Source of the DNA: Siphonodentalium dalli
Lineage: Eukaryota; Mollusca; Scaphopoda; Gadilida; Siphonodentaliidae
DNA: 64,000 nt
Direction: 5' to 3'
Assembly (NCBI GenBank): GCA_032622095.1
Contig: CP136069.1
Coordinates: 32,462,194-32,526,193 of the forward strand
How positions within the stretch are numbered: position 1 is the first letter of the stretch; every line of letters begins with the position of its first letter. Shown piece after piece: positions 60,104 to 64,000 of the stretch. The notes under the pieces are model-generated. The model saw only the letters and a program-made list of their open reading frames with translations. It did not search any database and was not told the DNA's origin. The position numbers and the translations under genes are program-made.

Positions 60104-61085
60104 CATTTTTCTCCCAACCCAAGAGCCTCATTCCGATTTTTTGTTTTATACCAATCTTTGGCGCACTCCAGTAGCTTCGTAACGGTATATCTGGGGAGAA
60201 ATCTGATGCGATATTCGTGATTAACTGGGATGATTTCGGTACATACCAAAGGTATATACTGTAAAAACAAAGCGCGTTACCCGTGCGCGCAGGGTTAATA
60301 CGTTAGAGTGAAATCGACACAGTCTTGTGAAAAACGACATGGATACGTCACATCGTTGCACCTGCATAAATTCCGAGAAACGCGCGTATTGATATGAAGT
60401 ATATACAACTGGACCTATCGTGTTTGTCATCGGAAATGACCATATCGATACCATTAGAAAAGGAAACATGTGAATATATGACAGACAAATGTTAGTTAGA
60501 CGCGTTCGACGATTTATTGCAACGATGACAACTGTTCGAATGTGGAATTATTTCGTTCGTCATTTGTGAAGCGGCTATTGTTTACCTGTTACGAAATGTG
60601 CCAGTGGTGCCAGTTTCGCTTGGGGTCTTCCGTTTTATGGAATATGCTCGCAAATTAGTCGTTTATATTTCATGTAAAATATGCAACTCTGTGTCTGCAA
60701 GTGAGGTTATGTTGAAGGTTTTCGTGATTAACAGTTGAGGCTTATCTCCATTTGTATTAGCGTCCTCGAATTCGTCCGTATTTATTTACTTGAAACGTGA
60801 AGCGTAACTGGTTGGTCGCCATTGTTTTGATCTGTTTTAGTTCACACAAACATGATGACGGATTGTTAAATTAGTTCCGGCTCTTAATTAAATAGGTAAA
60901 GCAGTCACGTGGGTGGTGTGAGATAGATGGTCACGTGTTATGTGAGACAGGGAAATCTCACCCAGCTATCTCACACTGGCTGCCTGTGCTAAAGTGTGTA
61001 GGGGGTGGGAGAAACAATGATCTCGGTCACCACATAGGTCAAATTGAAGTATGGTGTGGATTCCGTGATTGAGTATATGGGATAC
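60104..61085. other. Unassigned interval with a small inverted repeat
   Basis: 'ggtgtgagatag' near 60914 and 'ctatctcacac' at ~60966-60976 face each other around 'gtgagacagggaaatctcaccc'. This core shares 'aaatctcaccc' with the larger hairpin at 59958. No gene supported. Confidence 0.45.
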
Positions 61086-61830
61086 TTACTAGCTGGGGTA
61101 CCCGGCGTTGCTCAGGTGAAGAATGCGTACTTTAATCAGTGACCCTTCAAGTCATTTATAATAACTATTAGTTATCTGGGGTGAACAACACCTATTACAT
61201 GACTCTCCGGATAAAGCTACATTTATCCTTTGAGTTGACATTAAACTCTCTCTAAGTGATTTGAGGTCATCAGCACCTATCACATGACATTCCCCGCGTC
61301 ATTTTACTTTTGTACACCAATTTTCCAACATATCATATGGGCTGATAACATTTTTTCTTTCTTGATCGTACAATGCATGCGTGCCCCTTTAAGTCATATG
61401 AGGTCAAAGGCGCCTATCCCTTGAAAATCCCCTGGTCAGGTGAACCATCTGTACCAATTTTCCTACATATCTTCTAGGTGTCAATTTATTCCAGTGTTTC
61501 AATTTTCACCGACCAGATTGCAAACATGTTGAGTATATAATTATTTAGTTAGATTAATCATCAGTGCCCTTTCAGACATACGATGTCAACAGGACAAATA
61601 TAATAAGATTCCCGTGTCAAATTACCGTTTGGTCGTCTCTAGTCAAGATACATAATATGGTAGTGCCATTTTAAGACATCTAAGGTGAACCGGGCCTATC
61701 TAATAACGCTCCCCGGGTCCAATTACCCCTATACAGACATGTTCAGTCCCGATGGTCCAGCCCTTTGGTTGCCTATACACGGACAAAGAAACGAACACAC
61801 AGAATTGAGTTTTAATATCAGAGCTCATCT
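61086..61830 (-). repeat. Dispersed element with both termini visible, reverse orientation
   Basis: Begins 'tactagctggggtacccggc' + 'gttgctcagg', the reverse complement of the GGGCAACGCCGGGTAACC...CTAGT terminus at 47107 and 53862. It ends 'gatggtccagccctttggtt', then 'acacggacaaagaaacgaacacac', the counterpart of the 'cagacagacagacattcgc' terminus. Between them are diverged repeats around 'cctttaagtcatatgaggtc', 'gcacctatcacatgaca' and 'accaattttccaacatatc' spaced ~150-180 bp apart. The class is not certain. Confidence 0.65.
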
Positions 61831-63500
61831 CCTCTAACATTCATGTTAGATAATACACAGTTATTGTTCTCCGAAAGCCTACTCGTCGCTATCGCTTGTC
61901 GGTTCTGAAATATAACACACACAGTGAAACAACGTGTTGTGGTTTAAGCTGTTAATAAATGTGGCTGCTTGTTTTCCTGTTAATATAGTTATATTTGTAA
62001 AGAAATGAAACTGGATAACATATATCTTATTAATTTGCCATATCTTAACCACAAACTTCCGATCCTTTGTATCAAGGGTTCCAAGTGCAACGTCGAGAAA
62101 AGTAATTATAGAAGGATTTGAGATCGTGAGTAAAGTATATTACCAAGTCTATAAAGATGTTATACTCAGTTCCATTTCATATTTGGAGATACAATACGGT
62201 CTAGTCTTTTGGCCATACTAAAATATGTTTGAAATACGTAATAACATTTTACCTGCTGCTTTCGTATACGAAATGAGAACATCGCTGTGCTCAGATCACG
62301 TGACATCGTGCACAGAACTATACGGAAGCCTGTCGTAACATCGACAGGTGGAAAAGCGACGTAATCGTGCATTCTCAGTCTTTCCAATCCATGTAATGAA
62401 ATTTGACTTCATGTATGCGATAGATTTGAGTCGTGAATGGATTCATTTACACTAATTAAATAGAGGGGGCCACATACCTTACTTTAGATCGCGCAGATCT
62501 CCCTTTTGTTTGTTTTATTAGAAGAATTAAATGTCAACACACAAGCCTTTGATATGGGTCGCTGTGTGGATCGGCGTACTGACATCCAACGTATCGAGAA
62601 AAATAAGAATGGTCGGACAGTCTTCATAGTAGTATAATAACCACTGTCGCATCATAACTTCATTTATCTTAGTCAAGAAGTCAAGACTAGGGATTCATAT
62701 GGCTATAGTAAGTTATTTTTATTCACCATTTTGTTTTTGGAAATTCTATCACAATGTCTTGAATCTGGTATACCTAACACGGTATGAACAATAGGACATA
62801 TGTATATCAAGTAACAAAAGTTAAGTGTGGTATTTTATCATGTCAATGCTGTGTCATAGCCAACTTATACTAATTTCAAACACTGTAACCCATATTTTGG
62901 TTAAGGATATTTTGCCTTCTCAATTAAACATGTGTGCACTCAATCGGTGAGGAAATTGTTAAAATACATACACTAAGCCCTTCCCTTAGGCTGCAAAATA
63001 TGGATGACATCTGAAACATTGTGGTTTCGAAATTAGATAAAGACATAATTTTGGAGGCACATACGTGTAATAGCATGCGACAGTTGTTCTACCGGGAAGC
63101 TGGTTGCAAGGTCGTGCCTAGGTTCACTTCAATGCAACAATAAACAAATTACTTCCGTAATAAAAATGTGTGTTATTTGTCGACAACGTATACAGTACCA
63201 CGTCCTGGCATCGACATTATATCCACCGTGGACTTTATGCTTTGCAGCAGGTTGAACATTATTACCCCGGAAGGAATATGGATGTATATTCAGCACTAAG
63301 CTGATACGAGGGAGCTCAAAGGTTAATATTTCCCAATCTGCTAGAATGTAAATGTAGTGAACGTATAGGCCCCATATCTATCAAAGTAAAAGAGATGCTA
63401 ACATATAATTTCCCGAGGAAAGTGAAGTGGCGCTCATATCTCGTTCAATGTCTTCCTTCCTTCGATCGAATGCAACCAGGGAGCTCACAAAGTAATATTG
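61831..63500. other. Unassigned interval
   Basis: AT-rich DNA with no recognised coding motif or repeat. Confidence 0.4.
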
Positions 63501-63501
63501 A

Positions 63502-63774
63502 CCCATAAACTATTTACTTTTGTGCGTGTATGACAAGTATTTCCTCTTACTAAAAAACGTGTGGATTAACTTAGTGATACGAAACAAAACAGAGGCCAAC
63601 GCCATCGACCGCAACAACTTCAGTGTAGACCATTATAAACCACACCACCTCTACAATACAGACAAACTAGTTATCAAGGATAGTATATCAACTGAACCAA
63701 TGCACACACTTTATCAAAACTCGAGTAGTCTTTCAACCTACATCCATAAAGTAGGTGTCACCTCATATACATAA
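63502..63774 (+). CDS. Unassigned open stretch, possible exon
   Basis: An 91-codon open stretch after a TGA at 63499, ending with TAA at 63774. It has no early ATG, so it would have to be an exon or chance. Base composition is less AT-rich than its flanks and the translation (for example IRNKTEANAIDRNNFSVDHY) is not low-complexity, but I recognise no family and see no clear acceptor. Low confidence. Confidence 0.2.
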   Translation, partial: PINYLLLCVYDKYFLLLKNVWINLVIRNKTEANAIDRNNFSVDHYKPHHLYNTDKLVIKDSISTEPMHTLYQNSSSLSTYIHKVGVTSYT

Positions 63775-64000
63775 TGGAACTTTCCTGTATAAGTGTCAAC
63801 CTCAAACAGACGATGGACTTGGTAACTGACACCAGAGGTATAACAACTGTCAACGGAAAAGTCTGAACAATGTAGTCCGATATTCAAAATTGAAGAACAA
63901 TTTTCCTTGTTGTAGTGACATCTAACTTTGCGACCGTGGCATTTGTAAATATATTTCAGTCACACTCAACAATGGCACCCATCGATTTCTTGCACAGACT

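Noticed and set aside
59898-60220. Overlapping open frames on both strands across the 59958 hairpin
   Set aside because: They arise from the palindrome itself, each strand mirroring the other. No independent coding evidence.

Overview
This looks like an AT-rich animal genome, most likely a lophotrochozoan and perhaps a mollusc. The reasons are one spliced PAN/apple-type secreted-protein gene with a TATA box, several decayed non-LTR (LINE) retrotransposons, a Penelope-like fragment, many foldback elements and a very long satellite. The species guess is an inference. No bacterial operon, rRNA, tRNA or CRISPR array was seen.

Layout. Positions 1-22297 are one continuous direct tandem array of a ~1257-bp unit: 18 full or deletion-bearing units plus a 195-bp partial unit. 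The array runs off the left edge of the window. Each unit contains a diverged ~300-bp internal duplication. Linked variants and two deletion-bearing units show higher-order (dimeric) amplification. From 22298 to 64000 the sequence is non-satellite and dense in repeats. Between 24.7 and 31.4 kb lie a TA-type MITE nested in another repeat, degenerate tandem repeats, a TTAA-type hairpin MITE, a two-exon PAN-domain gene (28556-29823) with a LINE 3' end in its intron, and a TTAA foldback element.

From 36.3 to 38.0 kb a LINE ORF1 is interrupted by a ~0.79-kb composite insertion and joined in frame to the tail of ORF2. The inserted 785 bp recurs, apparently base for base, at 47318-48102. From 38.5 to 39.3 kb there is a three-copy tandem repeat and a Penelope-like fragment. 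From 40.9 to 44.7 kb there is a nested graveyard: a plus-strand reverse transcriptase missing motif A, a minus-strand LINE fragment inside it, a minus-strand SGNH-like ORF lacking its catalytic serine block, and another minus-strand LINE tail. From 46 to 55.9 kb there are repeats ending in a GGGCAACGCCGGGTAACC-like terminus, hairpins, and a decayed minus-strand LINE whose tail carries a 57-bp minisatellite. From 56 to 64 kb there is mostly unassigned AT-rich DNA with a 27-bp x6 minisatellite, a long perfect-looking hairpin and one more terminus-bearing repeat.

The only likely host gene is the PAN-domain one. The rest is best read as satellite, transposon relics and intergenic or intronic DNA. 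Clade-level transposon names are inferences from short motifs, because no database search was possible.
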